In this document: positions 45,612-54,239 of the stretch, in pieces
How the letters are laid out: each line of letters starts with the position of its first letter
Numbering within the stretch: position 1 is the stretch's first letter
Assembly (NCBI GenBank): GCA_963773665.1
Contig: CAVZBZ010000002.1
Span: forward strand, 372,001-436,000
Reading direction: 5' to 3'
DNA: 64,000 nt
Source: DATJLY01 sp963773665
Lineage (GTDB): Bacteria > Pseudomonadota > Alphaproteobacteria > ATCC43930 > CGMCC-115725
The notes under the pieces: model-generated
The model's input: the letters and a program-made list of their open reading frames with translations, nothing else
What the model was told of the DNA's origin: nothing
Database searches by the model: none
Made by a program: the position numbers and the translations under genes

Positions 45612-46640
45612 CTACTTCAAGAATTCGTCGGTCGCGAGATTGTCGTAAGAGGTGAGCAGCTCGTCGGGCTTCATGAAGCCCGCTTCGACATTGATCTCGT
45701 CGGCCTTGCGCAGCGCGACCGGATCGACGCGCGGCACGGGCGGCATGACCTTGACCAGCGCGTCGAGCGAACGGGCGATCACCGGCGCCTTGATCTTGTC
45801 GAAGCGCTTCTCGAGGGCGGCGAGCACGTCTTTGGTGCGCTCGTGCACGGCCTTCGAGGCGAGCACCATGGAGCGGCCCATCTTCTCGCACATCGAGCGG
45901 TGCTCGGTGCAAAGCTGCGGCCGCACGATGAGGAGGCTCGAAGCGATCGGCACGAGCGATGCCGGCTCGCCGTTGGGGCCGATCGAGACCGCAACGGCCG
46001 AGCCGTCATCCTCGACGACCTGTGCCCAGGGCGGCCCCTGGACGAATCCGTCGATTGCCTTGCGCTCCATCGCGCCGATCATGTCGGGCGCGGCCATAGG
46101 TGCGTACTTGATCGCCTCGGGATCGTTGCCACCCGCCTTCACCACGATCTTGAGATAGGCGTGGTCGAGCGCGTTGACCCCATCGATGCCGAGGGTGCGG
46201 TCTTTCAGAACCCGCGCGCGTAGGGCCAACGGCGCGGTCGGATCGAAATGCGCCGCATCGGCGATATCCTTGCGTATCACGACGTCCCACACCGGCAGGT
46301 TGTTCATCTGCGCCAAGGCCAGCATGCGCTGCCCGTGCGCGGCCGCCCGCGTCAGCGACGACCCCGATGAGAACGAGAACTCGACCGAGCCGGAGACGAC
46401 GGCGTTGAAGGAGGCGACGCCGGTGATCACGACGCCCTTCACGTCGATCTGCTGGGCGGCGAAAATGCCGAGATCCGTCGCGACGTAATAGGCCAGGAAG
46501 TTCATGCCCTCGGCGGGCAACGCGAGCGTCACGTGCTCGACCTCCGCCCGCGCCGGTGCCGGCCCGCCGCAGCACAGCGCCAATGCCAGCAGCCCGGCTC
46601 CCCGTGCCGCGAACAGGCTTATCCGCCTTGTCCAAGCCAT
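45612..46640 (-). CDS. ABC-type solute-binding protein (NMT1/SsuA-like)
   Basis: A 342-residue exported binding protein. The signal peptide is RRISLFAARGAGLLALALCCGGPAPARA and has an unusual Cys pair before the cleavage region. The NMT1-type first lobe includes MNFLAYYVATDLGIFAAQQIDVKGVVITG, and VSGSVEFSFSSGSSLTRAAAHGQ matches periplasmic binding proteins for nitrate, taurine or pyrimidines. No permease or ATPase gene is near. It lies 51 bases downstream of the TPR gene, so it may belong to the TonB-type operon. Confidence 0.85.
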   Translation of the reverse strand: MAWTRRISLFAARGAGLLALALCCGGPAPARAEVEHVTLALPAEGMNFLAYYVATDLGIFAAQQIDVKGVVITGVASFNAVVSGSVEFSFSSGSSLTRAAAHGQRMLALAQMNNLPVWDVVIRKDIADAAHFDPTAPLALRARVLKDRTLGIDGVNALDHAYLKIVVKAGGNDPEAIKYAPMAAPDMIGAMERKAIDGFVQGPPWAQVVEDDGSAVAVSIGPNGEPASLVPIASSLLIVRPQLCTEHRSMCEKMGRSMVLASKAVHERTKDVLAALEKRFDKIKAPVIARSLDALVKVMPPVPRVDPVALRKADEINVEAGFMKPDELLTSYDNLATDEFLK

Positions 46641-46690
46641 GATGCTCCCCCTCCGGTTCGGCTTCACCGAGCCATAATAGACCAGGATGG

Positions 46691-47914
46691 CTACTTTCCG
46701 CCTTCGATGCGCCACATCCGCGCCAGGTCGGCAACCCCGTCCTTGCCCGAGATCGTCCCGAGCGTCGCGTTCGCCTTGGTTTCGCTGCCGGCGCCGAGAT
46801 AGGCGATGCCGAGATGGAGCTTCGCGTCCTCGGGATGGTCGAGCCCGCCTTTCGCGAAGCTCTTTTCGAGCGCCGCAACCGCGTCGTCGTAGCGATGATA
46901 GCTCAGATAGGCTTCGCCGAGTTTTTCAAGCGGAAGGCCGGTCTTCGCCGCCTCCGCCTCTATCGCCTGGGCGGCGAGAGCCTTCGCGTCCTCGGCGGAC
47001 TGGTGCTGCGCCATGTCGAGCAGCCGCTTCTCGCGCTCGGCCGACGGCGGCTTGCCCAGGACGCCCACCGCGAAGCCTTTATCGAGGAACGATTTGGCGT
47101 CGCCGGGGAAACCCGCCTCGAGCGCGGTCTCGGCCGCGTCCACATATTGCGCGCTCGTGTCGAACGCGCCCGACGCGACCGCGACCCGGTCGAGATCGAG
47201 GCCGAGCCGTGGCGCGAAGGCGGGCCTCTGCTGCACCGCTCGGTAGAGATCGGCCCAATATTCGTGCTTCGGATAAGCTGCGACGAGCGACGCGAGCGCA
47301 TCGATATAGCCGTCCTCGTTCTTCGCCTTGAACTCGCTGCTGGAGAGCGTCAGGAGCGTGTTCTCCTCTGGCTTCCTGCCGGCGCGCGCATCGGACGCGG
47401 CAACGTCGCGCAAGGTCTTGGCGGCATCGGCGAAATCGTTCTCGAGATAATAGGACTGCGCCATGAGCTGGCGGGGTTCGAGCTCGCTGCCGCCGTCCTT
47501 GTAATAGCGTTCGGCCGCCTCGACTGTTTTCGGATAGTCCTTGAGGCGGTATTCGATCTCGACGATCGTGAGAAGACGCTTCGCGCTTTCGGCGGGCGGC
47601 AGGATACGGGTCGCGAGCACCGCCTCGAGCGCTTTCGCGGCAGCGGCGTAATCGCCGCCGGCGACGGTCGCGGCGGCGCGCGTTTCCTCGATGACATAGG
47701 TCTCGTAAGCCGATTTGTCGGGAACCGCGTCCGCCGCCTTGAGCCGTGCCAGCGCGTCGGCGTATTTCTTCTGCCGCACGAGGGCCTGAGCTTCCTGCAC
47801 CGGTTTCCCTACCTCGGCGCGCGCCGTCGGCTGCTCGTCTGCGGCCAGCGCCGCGCCACAGCCGAGGCAGCAAAACAGTGCCGCGCCGAGCGCCAGCCGT
47901 TTCGCGGTTTTCAT
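46691..47914 (-). CDS. Periplasmic tetratricopeptide-repeat protein
   Basis: A 407-residue exported protein. The signal peptide ends near ALAADEQ. Helical repeats of 34-residue type follow: EAQALVRQKKYADALARLKAADAV, GDYAAAAKALEAVL and, near the C-terminus, GEAYLSYHRYDDAVAALEKSFAKGG. Such TPR proteins often occur in TonB-ExbBD clusters and may scaffold the complex in the periplasm. Its start overlaps the second ExbD stop by four bases (ATGA). Confidence 0.85.
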   Translation of the reverse strand: MKTAKRLALGAALFCCLGCGAALAADEQPTARAEVGKPVQEAQALVRQKKYADALARLKAADAVPDKSAYETYVIEETRAAATVAGGDYAAAAKALEAVLATRILPPAESAKRLLTIVEIEYRLKDYPKTVEAAERYYKDGGSELEPRQLMAQSYYLENDFADAAKTLRDVAASDARAGRKPEENTLLTLSSSEFKAKNEDGYIDALASLVAAYPKHEYWADLYRAVQQRPAFAPRLGLDLDRVAVASGAFDTSAQYVDAAETALEAGFPGDAKSFLDKGFAVGVLGKPPSAEREKRLLDMAQHQSAEDAKALAAQAIEAEAAKTGLPLEKLGEAYLSYHRYDDAVAALEKSFAKGGLDHPEDAKLHLGIAYLGAGSETKANATLGTISGKDGVADLARMWRIEGGK

Positions 47915-48333
47915 TCGATGAACCGCTCGGCACCGACGAGGCCGATCCTGACGACGCCGAGCCGCTGCGCCTCGGCAAGCACTTCCGCGACCGCGGCGTA
48001 TTTGACGAGCCGGTTGGGTGCCAAATGGATTTCCGGTTGCGGATCCTTCGCGGCCGCCGCCCGGAGATATTGTTCGAGCGCGGCGCGGTCAGCAACCGGA
48101 ATGCCGTTCCACGTCATCGTCCCGTCGAAATCGATGGCGAGATCGACGACCTCCGGCTGAACCTGCATGGGCGGCGGATTGTCGCGCGGCATGTCGAGCT
48201 TCACCCCGTGCGTCTGCACCGGAATCGTGATGATCAGCATTATGAGCAGCACCAGCATCACGTCGATGAGCGGCGTCGTGTTGATGTCCACCATCACGTC
48301 ATCGCCGTCGCGGTTCCTGATCTCGATCGCCAT
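47911..48333 (-). CDS. ExbD/TolR family biopolymer transport protein (second copy)
   Basis: A 140-residue ExbD. A single membrane helix (VDINTTPLIDVMLVLLIMLIITIPVQTHGVKLDMPR) carries the conserved Asp in PLIDVMLVLLIM that takes part in proton-driven energy transfer. The periplasmic part has the EIHLAPNRLVKYAAVAEVLAEAQR fold. It follows the first ExbD gene by three bases. Two ExbD copies are typical of xanthomonad- and alphaproteobacterial-type TonB systems. Confidence 0.93.
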   Translation of the reverse strand: MAIEIRNRDGDDVMVDINTTPLIDVMLVLLIMLIITIPVQTHGVKLDMPRDNPPPMQVQPEVVDLAIDFDGTMTWNGIPVADRAALEQYLRAAAAKDPQPEIHLAPNRLVKYAAVAEVLAEAQRLGVVRIGLVGAERFIE

Positions 48334-48336
48334 GGC

Positions 48337-48780
48337 TCAGCCTCCCCCCGCCGCGCCGCGATCGGGCTCGACGATGAACGTCACCTTGGCGATGCCGGCC
48401 CGTTGGCAATCGACCACGACACGGCCCACGAATTCGTAGCGCGCGTCCTTGTCGGCGCGGATTTGTACTTCGGGCTGGGGATCGTCGTTGGCGCGGCCTT
48501 TGAGACGATCGAGCAGCACCCCATTGTCGGCAAGCCGCGCGTCGTTCCAGAAAAGATCGCCGTCCCGGTTGACCGCGATCGCGATGTTTTCGGGTCGCGT
48601 CTTGGTCGGCTGGTTGACCTCGTGCGGCAACGCCACCGGTACCGTATGCGTCACCACCGGGACGGTGATGAGAAAGATGATCAGCAGCACCAGCATGATG
48701 TTGACGAGCGGCGTCGTATTGATCGAAGCGACGAGCGTGTCGTCGTCGTCGCCCTCGTGGCTGCCAAGGCTCATCGCCAT
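48337..48780 (-). CDS. ExbD/TolR family biopolymer transport protein (first copy)
   Basis: A 147-residue ExbD with a similar layout: an acidic cytoplasmic start (SHEGDDDDTLVASINTTPLVN), one helix (IMLVLLIIFLITVPVVTHTVPVALP) and a periplasmic domain. The membrane helix begins PLVNIMLVLLI, so the usual catalytic Asp of PLIDVMLVLLI is replaced by Asn. The second ExbD keeps it. ATG 48780 lies one base from the ExbB stop. Confidence 0.92.
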   Translation of the reverse strand: MAMSLGSHEGDDDDTLVASINTTPLVNIMLVLLIIFLITVPVVTHTVPVALPHEVNQPTKTRPENIAIAVNRDGDLFWNDARLADNGVLLDRLKGRANDDPQPEVQIRADKDARYEFVGRVVVDCQRAGIAKVTFIVEPDRGAAGGG

Positions 48781-48781
48781 G

Positions 48782-49651
48782 TCAGGCGCTCCGCACCGCA
48801 CGCGGCGTGCCGCGGCCGCTGCCGGTCAAGAGCGCGAGGAGATCGGCGCTAAAATTCCGCACCCGGTCGAGCACCACCTTGTTGCGGCGGATGAGCCAGT
48901 TGTATCCGAGCACCGCCGGAACGGCGACGGCGAGGCCCATCGCCGTCATGATGAGCGCCTCGCCCACGGGCCCCGCGACCTTGTCGATGCTGGCCTGGCC
49001 GGCGATGCCGATCTCGGTAAGCGCGTGATAAATCCCCCACACGGTGCCGAAAAGCCCAACGAACGGCGCGGTCGATCCGACCGTGGCGAGAAATGCCATG
49101 CCGCGCTGCAGCCGGTTCGCCACGGCGTCGGCGGAATGCTGGAGCGAGAGGGTGATCCAGGATTGCGGATCGATCTGGTCGGTCAATCCGCCCTCGCGCT
49201 CTTCGGTGGCGCCCAGTCCATGCTCGACGATGGTACGGAAGGCGCTGCGCGCCCCGAGACGCTCGGCACCCTCGCGGATGCTGGGCGCGCGCCAGAACTC
49301 GCGCTCGGCGGCGGTCGCTTGTCGCGCCAGCACGAACTGCTCGATGAGCTTGGTGATGATGACGTACCAGCTCCCCATCGACATGACGAGCAGCACGCCG
49401 AGCGTGCCGCGAGCGACGAAATCGCCTGCCGCCCAGAGCGCGCCGAGCCCATAGGGATTGGCGACCGTCTCGGTCGTCGCGGCGGCGGGCGGCGGCGCGG
49501 GCGTCGCGGGCGCGGGCGCCGTCTCCACACTTGCCGCGGCGGCCGCGGGCGGGGCGGTCGTGTCCGGCGACCCTTGCGCCAGTGCGCCCGGTGTCGAAAG
49601 CGCGACCAAGATCGCGAACGCCGCCGCCATGCGCGTCAACAGATTCAGCAT
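48782..49651 (-). CDS. exbB: MotA/TolQ/ExbB proton channel family protein
   Basis: A 289-residue ExbB with a cleavable leader (AFAILVALSTPGALA) and a long Ala/Pro linker before the first helix (VARGTLGVLLVMSMGSWYVIIT). The TM2-TM3 hairpin shows LATVGSTAPFVGLFGTVWGIYHALTEIG and EALIMTAMGLAVAVPAVLGYNW, the canonical proton-channel signature. It forms the pentameric motor with ExbD and drives TonB. Positioned between TonB and the two ExbD genes. Confidence 0.95.
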   Translation of the reverse strand: MLNLLTRMAAAFAILVALSTPGALAQGSPDTTAPPAAAAASVETAPAPATPAPPPAAATTETVANPYGLGALWAAGDFVARGTLGVLLVMSMGSWYVIITKLIEQFVLARQATAAEREFWRAPSIREGAERLGARSAFRTIVEHGLGATEEREGGLTDQIDPQSWITLSLQHSADAVANRLQRGMAFLATVGSTAPFVGLFGTVWGIYHALTEIGIAGQASIDKVAGPVGEALIMTAMGLAVAVPAVLGYNWLIRRNKVVLDRVRNFSADLLALLTGSGRGTPRAVRSA

Positions 49652-49670
49652 ATCGCCTGACCTTCTCGCT

Positions 49671-50300
49671 CTACTGCAATTTCCAGGTGAAACGGAACGT
49701 GTACCGCATCGGCTGCGGCTTGCCGTCGACGGCGCCAGGCGCGAAGCGGTAGTTCGACTTGACGCCGTCGAGCGCTGCCTGGTCGAGCCGAGGAAAGCCG
49801 CTCGACTGTACGACCTTCGCATCGACGGCGCGGCCGCTCGGATCGACCAGCACCTCGAGGATGACCGTACCTTGTTCGCCGAGCCGGCGCGACACCGGCG
49901 GGTACTCGGGCTGCCGGCTCGCCGCCGCATCGACGTGGGGCAGCACTGTCGCCGCTTCGTGCGGCGGCGCGGGTGGGGGCGCGGGCGGCCGCACCGGCGT
50001 CACGTTGGTGATCGCCGTGCTCGGCGCCGCGAGCGGCGGCGGGGGCTTCGCGATTTGCACCTCTGGCGGCGGCACGAAGGGCGGTGGCGGCGGCTGGAAA
50101 TCCGGCGGCGGCGGCGGCAGATCCGGCGGCGGCGGCTTGGTCGCGTCGATGATCTTGGTCGCAATCGGCACGGGCGCCACTTCGACGACGCGGTATGCGA
50201 GCCCGGTGACGAGCGCATAGATGAGCGCCGCATGCAGCAGGACGACGAAACCGAGCCCAACGAAGCGGGAAGGGGAGATGTCGCGTGCGGCGGCCGCCAT
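49671..50300 (-). CDS. tonB: TonB family energy transducer
   Basis: A 209-residue TonB. The N-terminal anchor is FVGLGFVVLLHAALIYALVTGLAY. A proline-rich spacer (long PPPP runs, residues ~55-115) spans the periplasm. The C-terminal domain is PEYPPVSRRLGEQGTVILEVLVDPSGRAVDAKVVQSSGFPRLDQAALDGVKSNYRFAPG, which contacts TonB boxes of receptors. ATG 50300 shares one base with the receptor stop (TGATG), so it is coupled to the receptor gene. Confidence 0.95.
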   Translation of the reverse strand: MAAAARDISPSRFVGLGFVVLLHAALIYALVTGLAYRVVEVAPVPIATKIIDATKPPPPDLPPPPPDFQPPPPPFVPPPEVQIAKPPPPLAAPSTAITNVTPVRPPAPPPAPPHEAATVLPHVDAAASRQPEYPPVSRRLGEQGTVILEVLVDPSGRAVDAKVVQSSGFPRLDQAALDGVKSNYRFAPGAVDGKPQPMRYTFRFTWKLQ

Positions 50301-52765
50301 CAGAACTCCTTGCGCACGCCCACGAAGAACGAGCGGCGCGGACCATATTGCGAGGCGAACACGCCGACGCCGGTCGCACTGCGTATGAGGTAGGTTTCGT
50401 CGAGTGCGTTGATGACGTCAAAGCGGATCTCGATCGGCCCGCCATAGGGTACGTCGAACTTATGCGAGACGCCGAGATTGAGCTGCTCGTAGGACGGCAC
50501 CGTGCCCTCGTTGTAGCAGTCGCCCGGATTTGCCGTCCGCAGGCCCGTGCCGGCGATGACGTCGGCGCTGTAGCGCGTGCCGAGCCAAAGATAGGCCAAG
50601 CCGGCCGACGCGGTCATGCGCTGGCTGTGGTCGGTATTAACGAGGTGGGTCGCGGCATATTGCAGATCGGAGAGCGGACAGCCGTTTGCGGGTACGCTCA
50701 TGAAATTGAACTGCGCCGAGGTGATGCCTTCGGCCTTCTGCTCGGCGATCGCGAGGTTGCCGTAATAGGAGAGCGTCCCGTTATCGTACGACGTTGAAAG
50801 CTCGACGCCGCGATTGAATCCGACGTGATAGTTGAAGGGCGTCAGGATGACGGGCGCGCCGAACTGGCCTTCGTCGAGGAGGTTGCGCGCATATTTGTAA
50901 TAGGCATCGAGCCCGACCTTGAGCCCTTGCAGGACTTCCTGCTCGACGCCCGCGTCGAAGTAATCCGCGCGTTCGGCCTTGACGGGAGAGTTCGCGATCG
51001 AGGGCGGAGCCCCGGTCGTGCCGGCGAACTGGGCGATACTTCCGGTCGAGACGAGCTCGAAGGGCGGCGGCGTGAAGTACTTGGCGTAGCCCGCATGCAC
51101 AGTCGTCGTATCCGTCGCCTTCCACACTGCGTTGAGCCGCGGGGAAATTTGGTTCTCCTGCGTGTATTCGTTGACGACGTTGAAGCGGCCGCCGTAATTA
51201 AGCGTGACTTGCGGTGTAAGCCTGTACTCGTCCTGGATATAATAGCTGTAGAGCCAGCCGGTCTTGCCGCCATCCTGGACGATGTTGGTCGTCGTCGTCG
51301 CGTATCCCCCGGTCGGCGACAATGCGTCGGCCTGGCAGCCTACGGCAGGCGGCGCGCAGTCCGGAACGACGTTCGAATTCGTGTCGAACATCGCCCGCTC
51401 GCCGGTGATGAGGACGCCCGATCGCAGAGTATGGTCGGGGTTGAGCTTGTAGCTCCCGTCCGCCTGGATGCTGTTGGCGAGGCTCTGCCGCACCGCCGTC
51501 TCGGCGACGCCGTTGAACAGGAGATCGCCGATCGGATCGGGATGGAAGCTCAGGCGGCTGAATTTGCTCACGGCCGAGACCTGGAAATCGAAATCCTGTT
51601 CCGAGCGCAGATATGAGGCGAGGGCATAGGAGCTGCCTTCGACTTGATGCTCGGTAAGCAGGCCGGAATCGTAACTCGTGAAGCCGGCATTGCCGTTGAT
51701 CACGTTGCCCGGCGAGAAAATTCCCGATACCTGGCCGGGATTGTTGGGGATCTGGAACTGGCCCTGGAATGTGCCGCCGATAAAGGTCAGCTTGCTCGCC
51801 GAATTGATAATCTTGTCGAGATAAGCGAAGCCGTGCGTCTGCTCCGTATCGTCGTGAATGGCGTTGTAGGACGGCGTCACCGCGTCGATGCCGTGACTCG
51901 AGCTGAGATAGTCGCCGGCGACGAAATAGTTATAGCCTCCGGCCGAGCCGCCATATTCGAAGCTCGGCTGCACCGTATCGTAGCTGCCGCCATAAATGCC
52001 GACTGATCCGCCCGGCTGGAAGAGGCCGCTTTTGGTCTGGATATCGACGATCCCGGCTGTGCGCAAGCCATACTCCGCCGGCAGCGTACCGGTGATGAGC
52101 TGGAGCGAATTGGCGAAGCGCGGGCTGATGCCCTGGCCGAAGAAGCTCACGCCTTCGGGCAGAGTGATGCCGTTGATGCGGTATTGCACGTCGAGATGCT
52201 CGTTGCGCACGTGGAGCGCACCGTTCGCGAGATTGTCTTGATCGACCCCCGGCGCACGCAGCAGCACCTGGCTCAAGGGCACGTTCTCGCCGCCGGGCAT
52301 GTTCTGGATGGCGTCGCTCGAGAAACTATAGGCGGAGGCGCCAATCTGCGGCTCGATGCCGATCTGGGCGGCGCTGAGGCGCTGGGCGATCACGGTGATT
52401 TCCTCGGCCGGCTGCTGCGCCTGGGCGAGAAGCGTCACGTTGACGCTGGTGCCGGTGTCGCCCTCGATGGCCACGTTTGCGCTGCCGGTACCGACGCCGG
52501 CCTTCTCGGCCACGATCGAGTAGCTCCCGGGCGCCACGTCCTTGAAACTGTAGCTTCCGTCGGCCGCCGTTGTCGTCCGTGCCACCTCTTTGCCATTCGC
52601 TTCGAGGCGCAGCGTGACGCCGGCGGCAGCATGCTGCTGCGCGTCGCGCGCGACTCCTTCTACGGTCCCGGCCGGCGGCGCGGCTTGGGCAGAGACGGCA
52701 AGGAAGATGAGAAGCACGGCGGCGGCAGCGCCGCAGCGCGATAATCTTCGTGGCTTCGATGGCAT
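50300..52765 (-). CDS. TonB-dependent outer-membrane receptor with carboxypeptidase-like N-domain
   Basis: An 821-residue receptor. Signal peptide (AAAVLLIFLAVSAQAAP), then a carboxypeptidase-regulatory-like beta domain (residues ~33-110: GTVEGVARDAQQHAAAGVTLRLEANG...DGSYSFKDVAPGSYSIVAEKAG), a short TonB-box-like EEITVIAQR, a plug (~150-240) and a barrel ending in KEF with C-terminal Phe. Cysteines in DCAPPAVGCQAD and in NGCPLSD suggest extracellular disulfides. The substrate is unknown. The operon context with DUF2946 and a divergent Fur-family regulator suggests a metal or metallophore. Confidence 0.93.
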   Translation of the reverse strand: MPSKPRRLSRCGAAAAVLLIFLAVSAQAAPPAGTVEGVARDAQQHAAAGVTLRLEANGKEVARTTTAADGSYSFKDVAPGSYSIVAEKAGVGTGSANVAIEGDTGTSVNVTLLAQAQQPAEEITVIAQRLSAAQIGIEPQIGASAYSFSSDAIQNMPGGENVPLSQVLLRAPGVDQDNLANGALHVRNEHLDVQYRINGITLPEGVSFFGQGISPRFANSLQLITGTLPAEYGLRTAGIVDIQTKSGLFQPGGSVGIYGGSYDTVQPSFEYGGSAGGYNYFVAGDYLSSSHGIDAVTPSYNAIHDDTEQTHGFAYLDKIINSASKLTFIGGTFQGQFQIPNNPGQVSGIFSPGNVINGNAGFTSYDSGLLTEHQVEGSSYALASYLRSEQDFDFQVSAVSKFSRLSFHPDPIGDLLFNGVAETAVRQSLANSIQADGSYKLNPDHTLRSGVLITGERAMFDTNSNVVPDCAPPAVGCQADALSPTGGYATTTTNIVQDGGKTGWLYSYYIQDEYRLTPQVTLNYGGRFNVVNEYTQENQISPRLNAVWKATDTTTVHAGYAKYFTPPPFELVSTGSIAQFAGTTGAPPSIANSPVKAERADYFDAGVEQEVLQGLKVGLDAYYKYARNLLDEGQFGAPVILTPFNYHVGFNRGVELSTSYDNGTLSYYGNLAIAEQKAEGITSAQFNFMSVPANGCPLSDLQYAATHLVNTDHSQRMTASAGLAYLWLGTRYSADVIAGTGLRTANPGDCYNEGTVPSYEQLNLGVSHKFDVPYGGPIEIRFDVINALDETYLIRSATGVGVFASQYGPRRSFFVGVRKEF

Positions 52766-52836
52766 GATGGACCCCCGTCCGAAAACCGAAGGGACCGCTC
52801 CCCAAGGCAGGAGGCGGTGTTAAGCGACGATCGGTT

Positions 52837-53193
52837 TCAGACGAGAGGAGGTCCGCGCGAGCGGAAGGGCGGTTGCGACGCCGCTTCGCCGGATTGCGCC
52901 ACGGCTGGCGCGAAGGCGACGAAGTCGTAGGCGAGCGGCACTGCGAGCAGGATGGGCGGCGGCAGCGCCGAGCTTGCCGTCATCCCCATGGAGACGCAGA
53001 TCGCGCAGTCGTCGTGCGTGGGCGGAATATGCTGCGGCTTTGCCGGGACGCCTTGCTCGTGCGACGCGGCCTGCGCGGTGTTCAGAAAGAAATCCTCGGG
53101 GTGGATATGGTCGAAGGACAATGTGAGCAGGACCGCCACGGCGAAGAGCGCAAGCCGTGCGCCGAGGCGTCGCATTGCGTCACACTGCAACAT
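52837..53193 (-). CDS. DUF2946 family protein
   Basis: A 118-residue exported protein with a hydrophobic N-terminus (LALFAVAVLLTLSFDHIHPEDFF) and the DUF2946 hallmarks DDCAICVSMG and a C-terminal FRSRGPP. The His and Cys residues (HIHPED, CAIC) are compatible with metal binding, and the family commonly neighbours TonB receptors for metals. It is the first gene of the seven- or eight-gene minus-strand operon. ATG 53193 follows AGGAAC. Confidence 0.88.
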   Translation of the reverse strand: MLQCDAMRRLGARLALFAVAVLLTLSFDHIHPEDFFLNTAQAASHEQGVPAKPQHIPPTHDDCAICVSMGMTASSALPPPILLAVPLAYDFVAFAPAVAQSGEAASQPPFRSRGPPLV

Positions 53194-53246
53194 GCACCGT
53201 TCCTAAAGCGGGACTGACGCGGCGCAGCACCGAACGAGGCTCGTCT

Positions 53247-53252
53247 ATCATA
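53247..53252 (-). promoter_or_regulatory. Candidate -10 element of the DUF2946-TonB operon
   Basis: TATGAT on the minus strand, about 54 bases before the DUF2946 start. No good -35 is seen. The 129-base divergent region shared with the Fur-family gene must hold its operator, but no clear Fur- or Zur-type palindrome was recognised. Confidence 0.3.
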
Positions 53253-53322
53253 TTGCCGCGGGACGGTCCAGCATTTCTGCAAGACGCTTGCGTTATCGGC
53301 CCCGCGCCCTTAGATTGCCGCA

Positions 53323-53769
53323 ATGGCCCGCAAGGCGCGCGTCTCGGCCGCGGTGCTGAGCCTCATGAAAGAGGGCGAGCGTCACGCCTGGACCCTCGAC
53401 GAGTTGCATGTCAGCCTCGCCCGGCGAGGCGCTGCGACTGATTTCTCGTCGGTCTTCCGTGCCTCGGAAAAGCTCGCTGCCGCGGGGCTCTTGCGCAAGC
53501 TGCTGCTCGAGGACGGTCGGGTCCGGTTCGAGCTGGTAGGCGATCATCACGACCATCTCTATTGCACGCGCTGCCACGACATCGTGCCGATTCCCTGCGT
53601 CATCGGGCATGAGGATTTCGCGACGCTCGAACGCAAGACGGGCGCAGCGATACTCGACCACCACCTCATCCTGAGCGGCATCTGCCGCGCCTGCCGCACC
53701 GCGGCGGGGAAGGGGACGCGGCTTCCTGCCTCGCGCCCGGCGCCGCCATCTCGGTCGCGCTCCCGATAA
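53323..53769 (+). CDS. Fur-family metal-responsive regulator
   Basis: A 148-residue regulator. The winged helix is in residues 20-80 (AWTLDELHVSLARRGAATDFSSVFRASEKLAAAGLLRKLLLEDGRVRFELVG). Metal sites are GDHHDHLYCTRCHDI (His cluster and CxxC) and the C-terminal GICRACRTAAG (second CxxC, structural zinc). Divergent position from the TonB-type operon makes it the likely repressor. Whether it senses iron, zinc, manganese or copper is unclear. The DNA-contact residues do not decide this. Confidence 0.9.
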   Translation: MARKARVSAAVLSLMKEGERHAWTLDELHVSLARRGAATDFSSVFRASEKLAAAGLLRKLLLEDGRVRFELVGDHHDHLYCTRCHDIVPIPCVIGHEDFATLERKTGAAILDHHLILSGICRACRTAAGKGTRLPASRPAPPSRSRSR

Positions 53770-53793
53770 GCTTCGCGCGGCGTCGTTCTTGCA

Positions 53794-53822
53794 TTGCGCG
53801 AGCACGAGAAACCCCATATACA
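53794..53822 (+). promoter_or_regulatory. Promoter of tRNA-Pro
   Basis: TTGCGC (53794-53799), 17 bases, TATACA (53817-53822), followed about 20 bases later by the tRNA. Confidence 0.6.
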
Positions 53823-53842
53823 GCGCATGTTTCCGCACGGTT

Positions 53843-53919
53843 CGGGGCGTAGCTCAGCCTGGTAGAGCGCAAGCTTTGGGAGCTTGATGCCGGAGGTTCG
53901 AATCCTCTCGCCCCGACCA
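53843..53919 (+). tRNA. tRNA-Pro(TGG)
   Basis: A 77-base tRNA. The acceptor stem is CGGGGCG/CGCCCCG and the anticodon stem is CAAGC/GCTTG, with loop TTTGGGA giving anticodon TGG. The T-arm has GGTTCGAATCC and CCA is encoded at 53917-53919. Confidence 0.97.
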
Positions 53920-53942
53920 GCCGGACGGCTTCAGGAGGACCC

Positions 53943-54239
53943 ATGTCGAAGGTGCGTATCTACCGTCCGGCGAAGAACGCGATGCAGTCCGGCACGGCGA
54001 AAACGCGCCAGTGGGTCCTCGAATACGAGCCGGCGACCCGTCGGGAGCCGGATCCGCTGATGGGCTGGGCGTCGGCCCATGACACGCTCAACGAGGTGCG
54101 TCTGCGCTTTCCGACCCTCGACGAGGCGATCGCCTTCGCCAAGAAGCACGGGCTCGACTATGTCGTCAGCGAGCCGCACGACGCGCGCTTCAAGCCGAAG
54201 AGCTATGCCGACAATTTCCGCTACGAACGCCCGCGCTGA
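53943..54239 (+). CDS. ETC complex I subunit (NDUFS4/NuoQ-like accessory)
   Basis: A 98-residue protein with the whole conserved region: VRIYRPAKNAMQSGTAKTRQWVLEYEP, then PLMGWASAHDTLNEVRLRFPTLDEAIAFAKKHGLDYVV and KPKSYADNFRYERP. NDUFS4 is an accessory subunit of respiratory NADH dehydrogenase found in alphaproteobacteria and mitochondria. It lies 24 bases after tRNA-Pro. Its 3' end overlaps the convergent Crp/Fnr gene by about 19 bases. Confidence 0.95.
   Translation: MSKVRIYRPAKNAMQSGTAKTRQWVLEYEPATRREPDPLMGWASAHDTLNEVRLRFPTLDEAIAFAKKHGLDYVVSEPHDARFKPKSYADNFRYERPR

Noticed and set aside
52766..52836. Cobalamin riboswitch upstream of the TonB-dependent receptor
   Set aside because: Only 71 bases separate the genes and no B12-box sequence is present.
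53843..53919. tRNA-Pro as an integration site
   Set aside because: The downstream neighbour is a conserved complex I subunit and there is no repeated tRNA end or integrase.
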